Of a stretch of DNA of 64,000 nucleotides, positions 35,673-46,690 are shown piece after piece. The notes beneath the pieces are model-generated. The model ran no database searches, was not told the origin of the DNA, and worked only from the letters and a program-made list of their open reading frames with translations. Every line of letters starts with the position of its first letter. Position 1 is the stretch's first letter. The DNA lies in the NCBI RefSeq assembly GCF_051020985.1, contig NC_135000.1, positions 5,663,001 through 5,727,000 of the forward strand. Reading direction: 5' to 3'. Origin of the DNA: Nomia melanderi (taxonomy: Eukaryota > Arthropoda > Insecta > Hymenoptera > Halictidae). The position numbers and the translations under genes are program-made.

Positions 35673-35881
35673 TTAACACTAAAACTAGACGGTCATGACA
35701 TTCTTAACTCTTTCGCACTAATTAAAAGGATAATAGATGTTTCTGTAAGAAATTATTAAAACTTATTTAACTATACAGAAACTGAATTGTAAATCAATTA
35801 AACTCTCAACAGATGCACTCTCGGAGTTTCTATATTTGGATTTCAAAAAGTCAATCTAACTACTCAGTAGCCTCACCGTGT
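35673..35881. mobile_element. MITE family F3, decayed copy
   Basis: The left end TTAACACTAAAACTAGACGG is intact. The interior GATGCACTCTCGGAGTTTC and the end region CAATCTAACTACTCAGTAG follow reverse-type F3 sequence. The right terminus after 35,868 is lost. Confidence 0.6.
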
Positions 35882-37509
35882 ACACCTTACTACCAAAACC
35901 TAATTATCGATCAATCTAATCTTCCAGAACCTAACTATTACCCTTTCCCCCGGATATTTTTACTAAGGAACGTTCCTCAGCCTGAGAACCAAACAAAATG
36001 ACACGACACACTAGCCTAACTCTGTCAACACAGCAAAACATCACATGGCAAAACGCAAAAATTCATCAAGGAATCCAAAGTGCAAGCATCACAATGATCA
36101 AACAACCCAACCTCATTAGCAGCATCCCGCCAAAGGGAGCGCCGTAATTGGTCAACTCCTCGGCAATAGTGGCGCTAACTATCTCCCACGGAGGACAGTC
36201 CCAGCTCTCCATTCTCTCCTCCGCTGTTCAGCTTTCTTTTTAAGCCGGACGCTGGGCTGCTCTCTTGCGCGAGCTGCGAAAGTGCTTACTTTTCCACCGG
36301 CACCCCCTCGCACCCCGCGCTACCCCGTTTTTCTTCATCCCCGCGCCATTCCCGCATTTTTCTTCCCTTCTTCTTCGACGCACCGCCGCATTTTTGCTAC
36401 CCGCTTTTCATAGTTGCAGCCTGAATTTTTTACTCCGTCCGCCCCCGCCCGTTTCCCACCCTTCGCCCCCTTTTTCCGTCGCTCCGCCCGTTCCATCGTA
36501 GTATTTTCGATGCGTTGTTTTTTCGCACGCCAGGTGTTTAGCTTTCCGCTCCATCGTGTCCACGTTTTTCGTTCTTCTCGCTGTCTCGAGACGAGGCCCG
36601 GTTTCGTCAATAATTTTCGATGCTCCTTTCGCCGCGCTTCACCCATTCCGCTTCGCTTCTTCAATTCCCTCGCTGCCGCTCGGGGACTCTCGAATCCTCT
36701 TCCACGCCCTTTTACATCCGCCAGGACTCGCACCTTGGCGACCGAGCGAGCGAGCGTCACAAAGAAATTTTATAGAACGAGCCGCCGCCCACTGCTCATT
36801 AAAGCAATTAGTACCTGCACCCTTTCTCGCGCCCCCTCCCCTTCGACCAGCGCTGCACTCGCCTTTCTTCTTTCGCTGTTTTAACTCGCGTTACATCCGG
36901 GAACGAGCTGCAGCTAGGACGTAAGGAATTAAGGGAAACTTTCCGCCCCAAAGGGAGCGCGACTCTTTCCGGATTATCGTGTCGCGACGCGCCATCTGGC
37001 AATAACGGAATAATTTGCATGATCCCGTTTGTTGCGAGCCCTAGCGCCGGGTTTAATGTCTTGTACCAGGTTCTCCGAGGATTTCGCCGTGTCCGCGGAG
37101 CTGGCGAAGTGTTTTGTTGTTCATTTCGCGAGAGAGATGGACGAACGGTTCGTTTAATTTTTGCTGGGGGTGAAGAGTGGGATGGTTAATGGGTGGAAAG
37201 GGTCGTTGAAGTGAAATGGAGCGGGTCGGAGTGTTTGACCGTCGGTAGAATGATTTTGGGATGAACTTTGTTCGTCTGTATTCATGGACAGTGAAGGTAT
37301 AGGAACATTTCGGATTACCGGGTTTCTATTTATTTTCCTTGTTAAATCTTTCGCAGAAATTCTAAAATAAATCTGGGAGATTCTATCTAGCCACATTTAT
37401 ATTACAGAATTTTTCTAGATCTTTTGGTTCAACGTTTAAATCAATAAAAATTCGAAACTTCTATAGAAATCTAACAAATTCATGGAAACTGAGATTTTCA
37501 ATTACAAGT
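35882..37509. other. Non-coding: C/A flank, long GC-richer segment, G/T flank
   Basis: 35,880-36,110 is A/C-rich. 36,130-37,130 is unique and very C/T-rich on the top strand around 36,280-36,900, so long overlapping frames (156, 141 and 122 codons) appear on both strands and are rejected. 37,150-37,290 is G/T-rich. 37,330-37,500 is AT-rich. Confidence 0.5.
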
Positions 37510-37735
37510 TTAACACTGAAACTAACAAGCAGTGACATTGACTATTTAAACTTCTTCTACAGAAACTCTAAGAGTGCATCTACCGATACTGTAATTAATT
37601 TACAGTTCAGTTTGCGTATTGCTAAATCAGTTTCTTCAATCATTTCTCAGAGACATCTGTTATTCTTTTAATAATTGCAAAAAGAAGACTTCAAAAATGA
37701 ATCATTTTCACCCATCTGGTAGTTTTAATGTTAAC
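37510..37735 (+). mobile_element. MITE family F3, complete copy
   Basis: The ends TTAACACTGAAACTAAC and, in reverse complement, TTAACATTAAAACTACC enclose 226 bp. The interior shares GAGTGCATCTACCGATAC and CAGTTTGCGTATTGCTAAATC with the nested copy at 15,080. The right TTAA (37,732-37,735) is also the left TTAA of the next element. Confidence 0.85.
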
Positions 37736-38261
37736 ACTATTTCTACCGAACGTGCCAAAAGACACCTTTTGAAATCTTAACTCAAAATTATTTTCTCAGT
37801 TCAATTATTCTTTCTGAACTGAAGTTCGGACATTGCCTATAGTTAATTTTATAATCGTTTCTGCAAAAGTCGAATAGTCAATTCAGAATATACGACAAAA
37901 CCCGGAAAATAATTTTAATTAAAAAATTCCAAAGGTGTCGTTTGACACCTTCTGTAAATATAATGTTAAGACGCGTGTAGTGACAGCGACGCACAAATTA
38001 ATTACAGAAAATGTAAATTCAATACAGGAAATATGAGTAAACTGAGAAAAGAATTTCAAGTAAAATTTCAAAACATATCTTTTGACTCCTCTTGTAGATA
38101 TAGTGTTAAAACGCGTTTATATATACTCTAGTGACAGCGACGCACAAATTAATTACAGAAAATGTAAATTCAATACAGCAGAACTGAATAAACTGAGTAA
38201 AGAATTTCAAGTGAAAATCTCAATAGCCATCTTTCGACACTTTCAGTAGAAATAGTGTTAA
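37732..38261 (+). mobile_element. MITE family F4 with iterated right end
   Basis: The first unit (37,732-37,969) has ends TTAACACTATTTCTACCG and, in reverse complement, TTAACATTATATTTACAG, plus subterminal AGACACC and GGTGTC. Two more right-end units follow, closing at TTAA 38,106-38,109 and TTAA 38,258-38,261. They share GTGACAGCGACGCACAAATT and CAGAAAATGTAAATTCAATA. Spacings are about 140 and 152 bp; the last unit has an extra TATATATACTC. Confidence 0.8.
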
Positions 38262-39486
38262 CAACGTCTAAATCAAATTCCAACGGACGCCTGCGACGCG
38301 GAATTAAAGGCGAATTCTAAATGAAACATTTCCAGGATTCTTAAGTTACATTGTACTCCGTTTCGCATAAATTTTGCATACATTTCCAGCGGATGTGTTA
38401 TTCAGCTCCACCCGTGACATTAGACACGACCCACTGTCCAGATTACCGCGCGCAGCGGCTCGCAAAAAGCAGCCCTGGTGATAACGTCGTTTCCACTGCC
38501 GCGGGAACCGCTCTCTAGCAAAAATGAACTTGTTCATTTGCAGGTGAACCCGCGGCCTTTTAAACGCCCGCCGTTCTATGCCCATGTTTACTCTAATTGC
38601 GGGAGTTGAAATACTTTCGTGACCCAGTGCCGCAGTTAAAACTCGGATAATTAATTTCTTCATCCGCGGGAAGTTCGCGGGCCGCGTCAAGTGTGTATAC
38701 GGGGAAATATAAAGAAGTTGGCTGCTGCCTCGATTATCGATCCTGGCTCCGGGTTAATCGGATTGTTTCTATAACGCGAGTTTCGAGGAAGTCCGCCATA
38801 GAGTTTCGCTGAAACTTACCCCCTCCTCCCTCCACCCTCTTTTCAAGCAGGCATCTTTTTTCGCGTTTATTTCGCGCGATTCGGTGAAGTTTAATCGCGT
38901 AATCGGCCTGAAATTCTGGTTAACGGGCTCTGAGAGAATTCGTCTCGTGCGTCCAGCGAAAGAGTTGTAGAGAAATGGAATTTCAAGTTTTTAAGAGGTT
39001 TGTTTGTGTGCGTTTTATCAAGTTGGAGGTAGTTTTTGTTTTGCTTGCGGTAATTGCTTTGGGAAGTTTGAGGAGGGTATTGGTTGCGGGTGATTGATTG
39101 GGTTACTTGACTGGGGTTAGGGTGATTAGTTCAGTGACTAGGAACTGTAATAATTTCAGTTGTAATTAAGTATAGTAATTGTAAAGGACAGTTTACGTTA
39201 TTTGATGTAACTTGGTAGAATTGGGCCACTAAAGGTACTGTTTTAATTGTTTCAGATATGCTATGGGTCCCTGTGCACTCGAACTTTGCATCAGGACTGT
39301 TAAGCAGGAGCAACCAGGTATGTTACTATATTCAGTAGTTAGAAAATGTCAAATTCTCTAAAGCTACAGAGTTTCAGGAGATTTAAGTAACACTGTTACA
39401 GAATTTTCTTACGATTATTTAATTCTCCGGAGTAAAGACACTTAGATTTAGATATTCCTCAATGTTACATATTTTTCTAATATTCA
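38262..39486. other. Non-coding GC-richer segment and flanks
   Basis: 38,270-38,960 is unique CpG-rich sequence; a 114-codon minus frame (38,346-38,690) is unrecognised. 38,980-39,130 is G/T-rich. 39,130-39,480 is mixed AT-rich. Confidence 0.5.
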
Positions 39487-39930
39487 CAAGACGTCAAATA
39501 ATTGACAACGATCTTCAAACACTTACAAAACCTGACGAACCTTCTCCAAAACAATTTAACAAGACAAACCCCTTCAAACCTCCAAAAACCCATACACCAG
39601 TCCTGTATGTCCACAGAAACTATGCAAAATCGCCAAATCTACTCAATTCAAAACAAACATCACCAACAAACCCTTCCAAACATTCAAAAACCCATACACC
39701 AGTGCTATATATCCACAGCAACTATGCAAACTCGCCAAATCTACTCAATTCAAAACAAACATCAGCAACAAACCCTTCCAAACATTCGAAAACCCATACA
39801 CCAGTGCTATATATCCACAGCAACTATGCAAACTCGCCAAATCTACTCAATTCAAAACAAACATCAGCAGCAAACCCTTCCAAACCTTCAAAAACCCACA
39901 CACCAGTCCTATATGTCTACTTAATTCAAA
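39487..39930. repeat. 102-bp tandem repeat, about 3.5 copies
   Basis: CCCATACACCAGT begins at 39,589, 39,691 and 39,793, with the variant CCCACACACCAGT at 39,895: exactly 102 bp each time. Units share TCTACTCAATTCAAAACAAA and AACAAACCCTTCCAAAC. As 102 is a multiple of three, two frames stay open through the array (290 and 140 codons) with 34-residue periodicity; this is probably an arithmetic effect, not a gene. C/A-rich (39,661-39,720: 22 C and 3 G). Confidence 0.95.
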
Positions 39931-40982
39931 ACAAACCAACAGCAATCTCCATCAAACCCTTCCAAACTCCCCCAATCCCCATCCAGCTCGAAATATCGGT
40001 CACCCGCAGTCAAACAAAAACCAATCAAAGAACTCAAGCGGAAGCCAAGCCGCAGACAATGTTTGAAATTCGTGAACGCCAGTTATTACCGGCGAGCGAC
40101 GTGGCGCGGCGAAAGAACATCGCTTTGTGCCGGCTGTCTCCTCTTGTCAGTTTCAACGCTGTCTCGGCCAGGGGCATATACATACACATAAAAGGATCCG
40201 CCTTTGTGTCTGGTCATTTTTGCCGTGTCTCGGCGACGCAGCAGTCTCGAGGGCCGGTGTCGGGCCGCTTTATCGGCCGGTATCTGACGGTTGCGCGTTT
40301 CGTCTCGCGACATGACGGCAAAAAGGCCGATTGATTTGCCAATCGCGCCCTGCTCGCTCCTTATAGCGGTACATTCGTGTCCCGAGCTATTGTCAGCCAA
40401 TTGTAAGAGAATCGTTCTGGGGCCAGCGCTTGCCAGCAAGAAGGATCTTGCTTTCTTTTGCATTCGTTGAATGTAGGGGTTGAAAAGGGTGGGAAGGGAG
40501 GTGAGGCGAGCTTCCCCGAGATTTCTTTTGCAGCCCGGTTCCTGTCTTTCTTCGTTCCATCACGGAATGTTGTTGTCTGTCTCTGTGTTTTTTCTCTTTT
40601 CTTCCCTTTTCGTCCCCCTCTTCGTTTCTGCCTCGTCTCCTTTGTCAAGCATAGGCTTCTTTTTCTTCGGGCTGTTCGTCAACGGGTCGACGATCCCTCG
40701 ATATCGGGACTTGATACGATCCGCCGCGGTAATGGCAAATTATCAGGCGCCTCGTGATGTTCTCGTTTGTCGCGGTGATGGATATTTTTAACGCACACTT
40801 GATCGCCTCGTTACGACGCCCTTTGTGCGACGCCCTTCTTCCGTGGATGCGTGGGAGATGGGTTCTTTTGCCAGCCTTTGCTGCGATATTGTTCCGCAGT
40901 TTCGTTGCTAACTGGCTGCTACGGTGGATGTTTGGATTTTGGAATTCTGTGAAATGTGGTGGACATTTTTGGTGATTATGTG
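39931..40982. other. Non-coding GC-richer segment
   Basis: 40,070-40,930 is unique CpG-containing sequence. Frames of 95-127 codons overlap on both strands. T-rich at 40,590-40,680 and G/T-rich after 40,900. Confidence 0.5.
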
Positions 40983-41222
40983 TTAATCCTCTGCTCCTAT
41001 GTCGAGACTCGACATCAGTTTCATTCACAGGCGTGCTTCTTTGTCAAGATATTTTTGAAATGAATTATATTACGTTATTTTCTATATTATTAGAACGAAG
41101 AATTGTTTACACTGCTCTCGACAAACTATCTACTTTTTCCAATGCATTTCAAATAAAATATCGTAATAATACAGAGTTATGGGGGAAACAATGCAAAAGC
41201 AATTCAGTTCGCAGAGGATTAA
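40983..41222 (+). mobile_element. MITE family FP, complete copy
   Basis: The ends TTAATCCTCTGC and, in reverse complement, TTAATCCTCTGCGAAC enclose 240 bp. A subterminal palindrome, ATGTCGAGACTCGACAT, is at about 40,999-41,015. Its right TTAA (41,219-41,222) is shared with the next F3 element. Confidence 0.8.
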
Positions 41223-41375
41223 CACTGGAGCTACTAAGTAGTTGAATTCCGTTTTTTTAATCTCTCCATGAAAACGCTAAAAGTTCATCTGCTTGGTTTC
41301 CACTGACTCATTTAAAATTTCAAGCTCCTCATTTCGTCATTATTAAGCTAACAAAGGTGCTTTTGTTAAAAAATT
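41219..41375 (+). mobile_element. MITE family F3, left part
   Basis: It begins TTAACACTGGAGCTACTAAG and continues with CGCTAAAAGTTCATCTGC, matching F3. Similarity fades at about 41,370 and no right terminus is found. Confidence 0.6.
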
Positions 41376-42349
41376 CAAAATAAACCCCTGCACATAGGAA
41401 ACTCTTCAAACCTCAATAAATCTCCTAATTATCATAACAAATTACGAATAGCTCTCATTTCTGGGTATGACATTTCCAATGTCAAACAGACACTTTCCAA
41501 ATGAAATCTACTAAACATCAAACTTACAAGCACGCCGTCATCGATCAACGTAAAATCCATGGAGCCACGAAATCAACATTAAACTCTCATACCATTATCT
41601 CCCTACTGCAAACACTTTCGCAGCAATTCGGTCTCGAGTCACTTTCCCGGGTACCGATATCGTCCGCGCCTTTCCGCGAGCATAGCGCCCATTGTCTTCT
41701 ATCGAGCGGCGATTATTGCGTGAAAACGCGATCGACGCCTGCTCGTGATCGGTACAACGTCGCGGCCACGAACAATCCCACTTAAACCGGCCGATAGTTT
41801 CCATGACATCCTTAATGACGTCCATCATGAACGCTTCGGAACAATAACCGGCCGTAATAATACCGACGTCCGGATATCAGTCGCCGGGGTCGTTCGTTAT
41901 CAGGCTCGTTTGTTCTTCCATTGGATGCCGGCTGGCTGGAACGCCGGAAAATGAAGCCGAGGTGGCCACGGTATCGAATAGTCGCGACTATAACCGCCGC
42001 GGCCCGCCCCTGTTCTAATTAAGCCCCGGCTAACCCGCGAGTTAGGATTATTACTTGGCCCCCGAGCAGGGGGTGGAACCGCGCGCAACGCTACCACCGA
42101 CTAGCTGGCACCGTGTTCAACCGTGTTCATTTGTATGCGTTCGACGATGGAAGGGAGACGGTTGGGGCGCAGCGCGGCGGGTGATGGGGGAGGGGACTGA
42201 GCGAGAAAGAAGCGCGCGGGGGTGTCGTCTGGCATCCCGCCAACTATCCGCTTCCGCTCCCGTTCCTGCGGGAGCCGCCGACAGGAATTCAACACGTTTA
42301 GAGGGAGGGGCAAGGTCTTTGGGAATTCTTCCGAGTAGGTAGCTGGTGT
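41376..42349. other. Non-coding: C/A flank and GC-richer segment
   Basis: 41,380-41,590 is A/C-rich and 41,600-42,330 unique CpG-rich sequence. Overlapping frames of 65-95 codons lack recognisable motifs. Confidence 0.5.
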
Positions 42350-42940
42350 GTGCTGGATGTTTGATACTTTTAATGGGTGATGGCTGTGGGGGTTGTATTT
42401 TTTGATGTTTGGTATTGTGCGTTGGGGTTTGTTGGTTTTAGTTTGTCTGTGACTGTAGGAATTACATTGTTTGGTGATGTATGATTTTGAGTGTTGGAGT
42501 TTGTTGGTTTCAGTTTGTGCAGCTGAGAGGGTTGTATTTTTTCATGTTTGATTTTGAGTGTTGGGGTTTGTTGGTTTTAGTTTGTCTGCGACTGTAGGAA
42601 TTACATTGTTTGGTGATGTATGATTTTGAGTGTTGGATTTTGTTGGTTTTGGTTTGTGTGGCTGAGAAGGTTGTATTTTTTGATGTTTGATTTTAAGGGT
42701 TGGGTTTGTTGGTTTTGGTTTGTGCGGCTGAGAGGGTTGTATTTTTTGTGGGTTTTTTTAAAAGGTTGGGGTTTGTTAGTTCTAGTTTGTCTGTGACTGT
42801 AGGGATTGCATTTTTTAATGATGTACGATTTTGAGTGTTGGAGTTTAATGGTTTTGGTTTGTGTGGCTGTGAGGGTTGTATCTTTTGATGTTTGATTTTG
42901 AGTGTTGGGGTTTGTTGGTTGATTTTAGTCTGAGTGTGAG
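42350..42940. repeat. Two-level tandem repeat: ~139-bp unit of two ~70-bp halves, G/T-rich
   Basis: TTTGTTGGTTTTAGTTTGT-type phrases occur at about 42,429, 42,501, 42,568, 42,640, 42,706 and 42,773. Spacings alternate 72 and 66-67 bp, so the composite unit is about 139 bp. One half carries CTGTGACTGTAGGAATTACA, the other GCTGAGAGGGTTGTATTTT. Strong strand bias (42,481-42,540: 20 G and 3 C). Confidence 0.9.
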
Positions 42941-44069
42941 ATTGGCCTTTTTTAGAGAAATGGCGATAGAAATTGTTTCTTTAATGTTTTAAATACTTAA
43001 AAATATCTGTTCTTATCTTTAAACATCATTTGAATGTCATTCCTTGAACGGTTGCGATATTGTTTTAGCTGTTTAGTGGCTTATGTGGTGGAACATTGAT
43101 CCTATAGTTCAGTAGCGCAGTTTAGCTTCTCTTGAAGGTTCCTCGAACTTCAGGAAATCCAGTTGAAGTTTTGTGTGAAGGTTATCTTCAGTGAGTTATT
43201 CACAGGTTTCTGAAACTCCGAATAATCCATTTCCAAGTACTCCGAGAAAGAAGATTATCAACTAAATTCCAACTTCAGAATTCCACCATTCTCTAACAAA
43301 TCGATATCTCCATAAACACAACAAACATCATTCTTCCAAGCTTCAAAAAACTACCCTAGTTTCCCCCAAACACCATATTTCCTAAACTTTTCAATTCTAT
43401 AAATCCAAAACTCTGAAACCCCAGTTGCTATGTATTCTCATGGCAATGTATACAATCACGCAACTGAATCTAAAAACCTATATAATTACAATTCCCAAAT
43501 CAGATCCGAATCATGAGAAAAAGAGCCCAAAGAAATTCCATTCACTCGAGCCATTACTCCAGCAGCGATCGCGTTTCACGTTCTTCCCTCTTCCTCCTGC
43601 TCAAAGCACAATACAGGCTTTCGCGAGGGTAGCCGGCATTGTCATCGAGGAAAAGAACGCGAAAGAGACAAGGGGCGGCACGCTAATTCGCGTCCGTTTT
43701 AAAGCAAGGAAGATAAGCCCCCGGCTGGGCGGCGGGGGAGGAATAGATGAGGGAGGGGGGTGGGGTGGAAGGATCGGAAATCTAAAGCGAGCCACGATAA
43801 TACGTCTTTCCTGTCACGTAGCGGCCGATGGCATTATGATAATGCTGCGAATAAGAAGGATTCGGGGAGGAAATGTGAACGATGAGTGAGAAGCGGGACG
43901 CACCTATCCTACCAGTCACCTCCCGAGGGGTTGCGGGGAACGGTTTAATCGAGATTCGATTTTTCATTTTGTTTTACGTGCCCGTTCCTCGATGGGATAC
44001 CCTAACTCTCTAGAAATTGCAATACACTTTAGAGTGTTCTCAAAAGTAACATCCTTAACCGGAAGTTTG
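42941..44069. other. Non-coding: AT spacer, C/A flank and GC-richer segment
   Basis: 42,950-43,170 is T-rich. 43,200-43,540 is A/C-rich. 43,550-43,970 is unique with a G-rich run at about 43,735-43,770. A 154-codon plus frame (43,425-43,889) spans these unlike parts and is not convincing. Confidence 0.45.
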
Positions 44070-44304
44070 TTTAGTATAATGAAAAATTCTAGGTATATTC
44101 CATGACGATGGTCTAAAGTATAGTTATTGATAATAGAAGAATAATATTTCATTTGAATTCGAACGAGTTGATATTCGTTTATATCTGTTAATATAATGAT
44201 ATTATTAATTAATATAATTTATATATGTTAATATTTATTTATCCTTGTTAAATTCTGTCTAAAATATTCACCACAAGCCTAACATTATCCTAAGGCAAGG
44301 TTAA
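44070..44304 (-). mobile_element. MITE family F2, decayed, reverse orientation
   Basis: GAAAAATTCTAGGTATATTC, CTAAAGTATAG and AATAGAAGAATAATATTTCA match the reverse-oriented F2 at 14,902. The end CCTAAGGCAAGGTTAA fits the F2 terminus. The left end is uncertain and may lie near 43,999. An AT-rich stretch (44,170-44,250) is inserted or expanded inside. Confidence 0.55.
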
Positions 44305-46479
44305 TAAACGATTCCATGTTAAAGTCGGCTACAACCTCAGACAATCTCCCCGAAATGTTTCATAAAAATTGATCGTTATGTCGAACATTCATAAAATTGG
44401 AATATCGGTATTGTCAAAAAAGTGACCGTAAGATGTCCATTCTCTTCGGATTCACGGGCGCGTGTAAAACTGCACTCTCGCTTTCGTCCGGCGCGTAAAA
44501 TAAATCGAATCGCGCGCTGCGATGAAGTTACCCTCGCGGCGCGGATATTGGGGAATTATTCACGACGTATGATACCGCGGCTCGTCCCATTCATATTTTA
44601 TTCAGCGGCCATAAATTCCAAGTATTCCATTAAACCTCTTCCGCGAATTAAGTTTCGCCCGTGAAACCGCGCCGATCCGGCAGTTTTCATAAAATCGCGG
44701 TACCCCGGTGTTGCGCTGACCCGATCGGACTCCGCGTCGCCGGATAATCAACTCAGCTCGATGATCATTGGTCCCCCGGCTGTTCAGAAGTTGCGGATCC
44801 TGTTTCGAAGAGGAACACACTAGGGTGACACGCTAATTTCCCCACTTTCCTCGGATCGTTCCGGTTTCCTCGCCACCGAAACGGGTAATTGGATAGAAAT
44901 CTAATTAGACGGCTCCTGGCGAGGCAATCTGGGCTGAAAGTGAAGAACGAGATTTACGGCGAAGAAAAGGCCAACGTAAAAGAGCGAATCTCGAGGAACG
45001 GAAGCCTAGGAGATCTATTGCTCTCGAGCGCAGCGCCCGCTGCAGTTCGGGGACTGCGAAACTTATTGCCGGATCTGCGAAGCTAACGTCTAACCAAACG
45101 CTAGAAGGTTTGCTTTGAGAATTGATTGTTGGGTCTCTATATTGTGATCTATGACAGCGATGAGAAGTTCGGGAGAAGTTCCTAAGGATTACGTTGGATG
45201 CCAGTGAATAATGTCTTCGGTATAGTTAGCATTTTAGGGGATCGCGGAAATGAGGATTCCAGTCTTTACGCATTGAGTACTGGTTGCAGAGATTTCGATG
45301 ATACAGATCTAGCTCGGAGAAGTCTCGGTTTAATGTTGATTTAAGTTTGAATCGAGTTGCTAGCTTAGACTTGGAGTCTGGGTTATTTAGATCAGGTCTT
45401 CGCGACACCCTAACTCTGATGAGTCTGACTTAAGGTTAGGCAAAAAGCTGACTGAAACTTAGGAGGTTTCGATGCTGACTTAAATTTGACTTAAGTGGTA
45501 CCTAATTTCGTTGATAGAGATCTAGCCTGGGCTCGGATCAGAGGTAATAATGACCACTTAAGGTTTTTAGGCTGAATCCCGAGAGAACCCCGGGGAAACC
45601 ATGGATTTTTCAGCCCTTAATCTCAATTTGGAAGTTGAGAATCTCTTAAGGAGCCGGCGGAACGCGGAAGTAGTTTGTAATCCGTATATAGTGGAGCGTA
45701 GAGCGCGAAGTTGGCGAAAGTAACGCGAAGAAATTGCATCCACTTAACCTTAAGGAATCTCATTAATCGATGAGGGGAGGGGTATAAAGGTTGAAGTGAT
45801 CGCTGAACTTCCTCCAGGCGCTCCTCCCGCGGCGGTAGTTCCAGCTAAGACGCAACGATTCACTTTCCCTCGTGTTCCCCTTGAAGTATTAAATATTTTG
45901 CCCGTCCCACCTCACGACAGACCTCGTTAAACGAGTGATCTCGCGTAGAGCGGAGCGGTCCGGGTCGGACGCACGCGTGCAGACGCAAGCGAAACTCGTT
46001 CCCCGGGCTTATTGAATAAAAAGAAGCGCGTCAAGTTGAATTACCAGTGCCGGACGGGTTTCCCTTGTCATTTTTGTGAAGCGTTTTTCTTCGCGACGCC
46101 TCTGCTCGGCGTGGCCACCGTGAAATATTAATCTGCCAGCGAGCAACAGAGAACCGGGATTCATGCAATATTTAATTATGTCAGGAGGTTCCGTCATGGT
46201 GCACCTGGAAAAACTCTGCTGGCGGTCTCGAGATTTTTCGGGAACCTTTTTCTCCCCGGGATCTCTGAGCTCTTGCCCATTTGTCTTCATTTTTTCGGTA
46301 TGTGGGCTTAGGGTCTTTGCTTCTTTCGATCGCTTTTTGATTGCTTCCCCGCGAGACAAGGATGGAAGTGTTCTTTCGTCAACTGAGCTTGGATCTAGGT
46401 TGCATCTTTGCTTCTTTCATTGGTGCCTGGCTCTTCAACAATTTGCTGGTTGCTTTTTGATCAGTCTAGGTGAAGGTTA
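44305..46479. other. Non-coding: two GC-richer segments separated by a G/T spacer
   Basis: 44,400-45,080 is unique CpG-rich sequence. 45,090-45,560 is T/G-leaning with scattered TTGACTTAAGG-like phrases. 45,600-46,300 is a second CpG-rich segment. 46,300-46,480 is T/G-leaning. Frames of 110-116 codons near 46,009-46,495 overlap antisense and are rejected. Confidence 0.5.
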
Positions 46480-46690
46480 TATTTTGATCTGCTAAGTGTA
46501 GAGCATTGTAGAGAGAGCTGAATATTCTTCTTGTCTCTAGGCCAAGGTTAGACCTTGATAAGCTAAGTTTAGAGCATTGTACAGAGAGCTGAATATTTAT
46601 CTAGTCTCCAGGCCAAAGTTAAGCCTTGATCTAAGTTTAGTCGACTGTAAAAAGATCTGCACATTTTCCTAAATCAAGGTTAAGCTCCTA
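46480..46690. repeat. Degenerate 71-bp tandem repeat, ~2.7 copies
   Basis: GCTAAGTGTAGAGCATTGTA (46,491) and GCTAAGTTTAGAGCATTGTA (46,562) start two close copies. A third, diverged copy begins near 46,628. Each copy contains GAGAGCTGAATATT or its derivative and AAGGTTARRCCTTGAT. Confidence 0.85.

Noticed and set aside
36335..36884. Long overlapping frames on both strands (156, 141 and 122 codons)
   Set aside because: They mirror a C/T-rich top strand (few stops); biased Ser/Arg/Phe or Lys/Arg/Glu composition.
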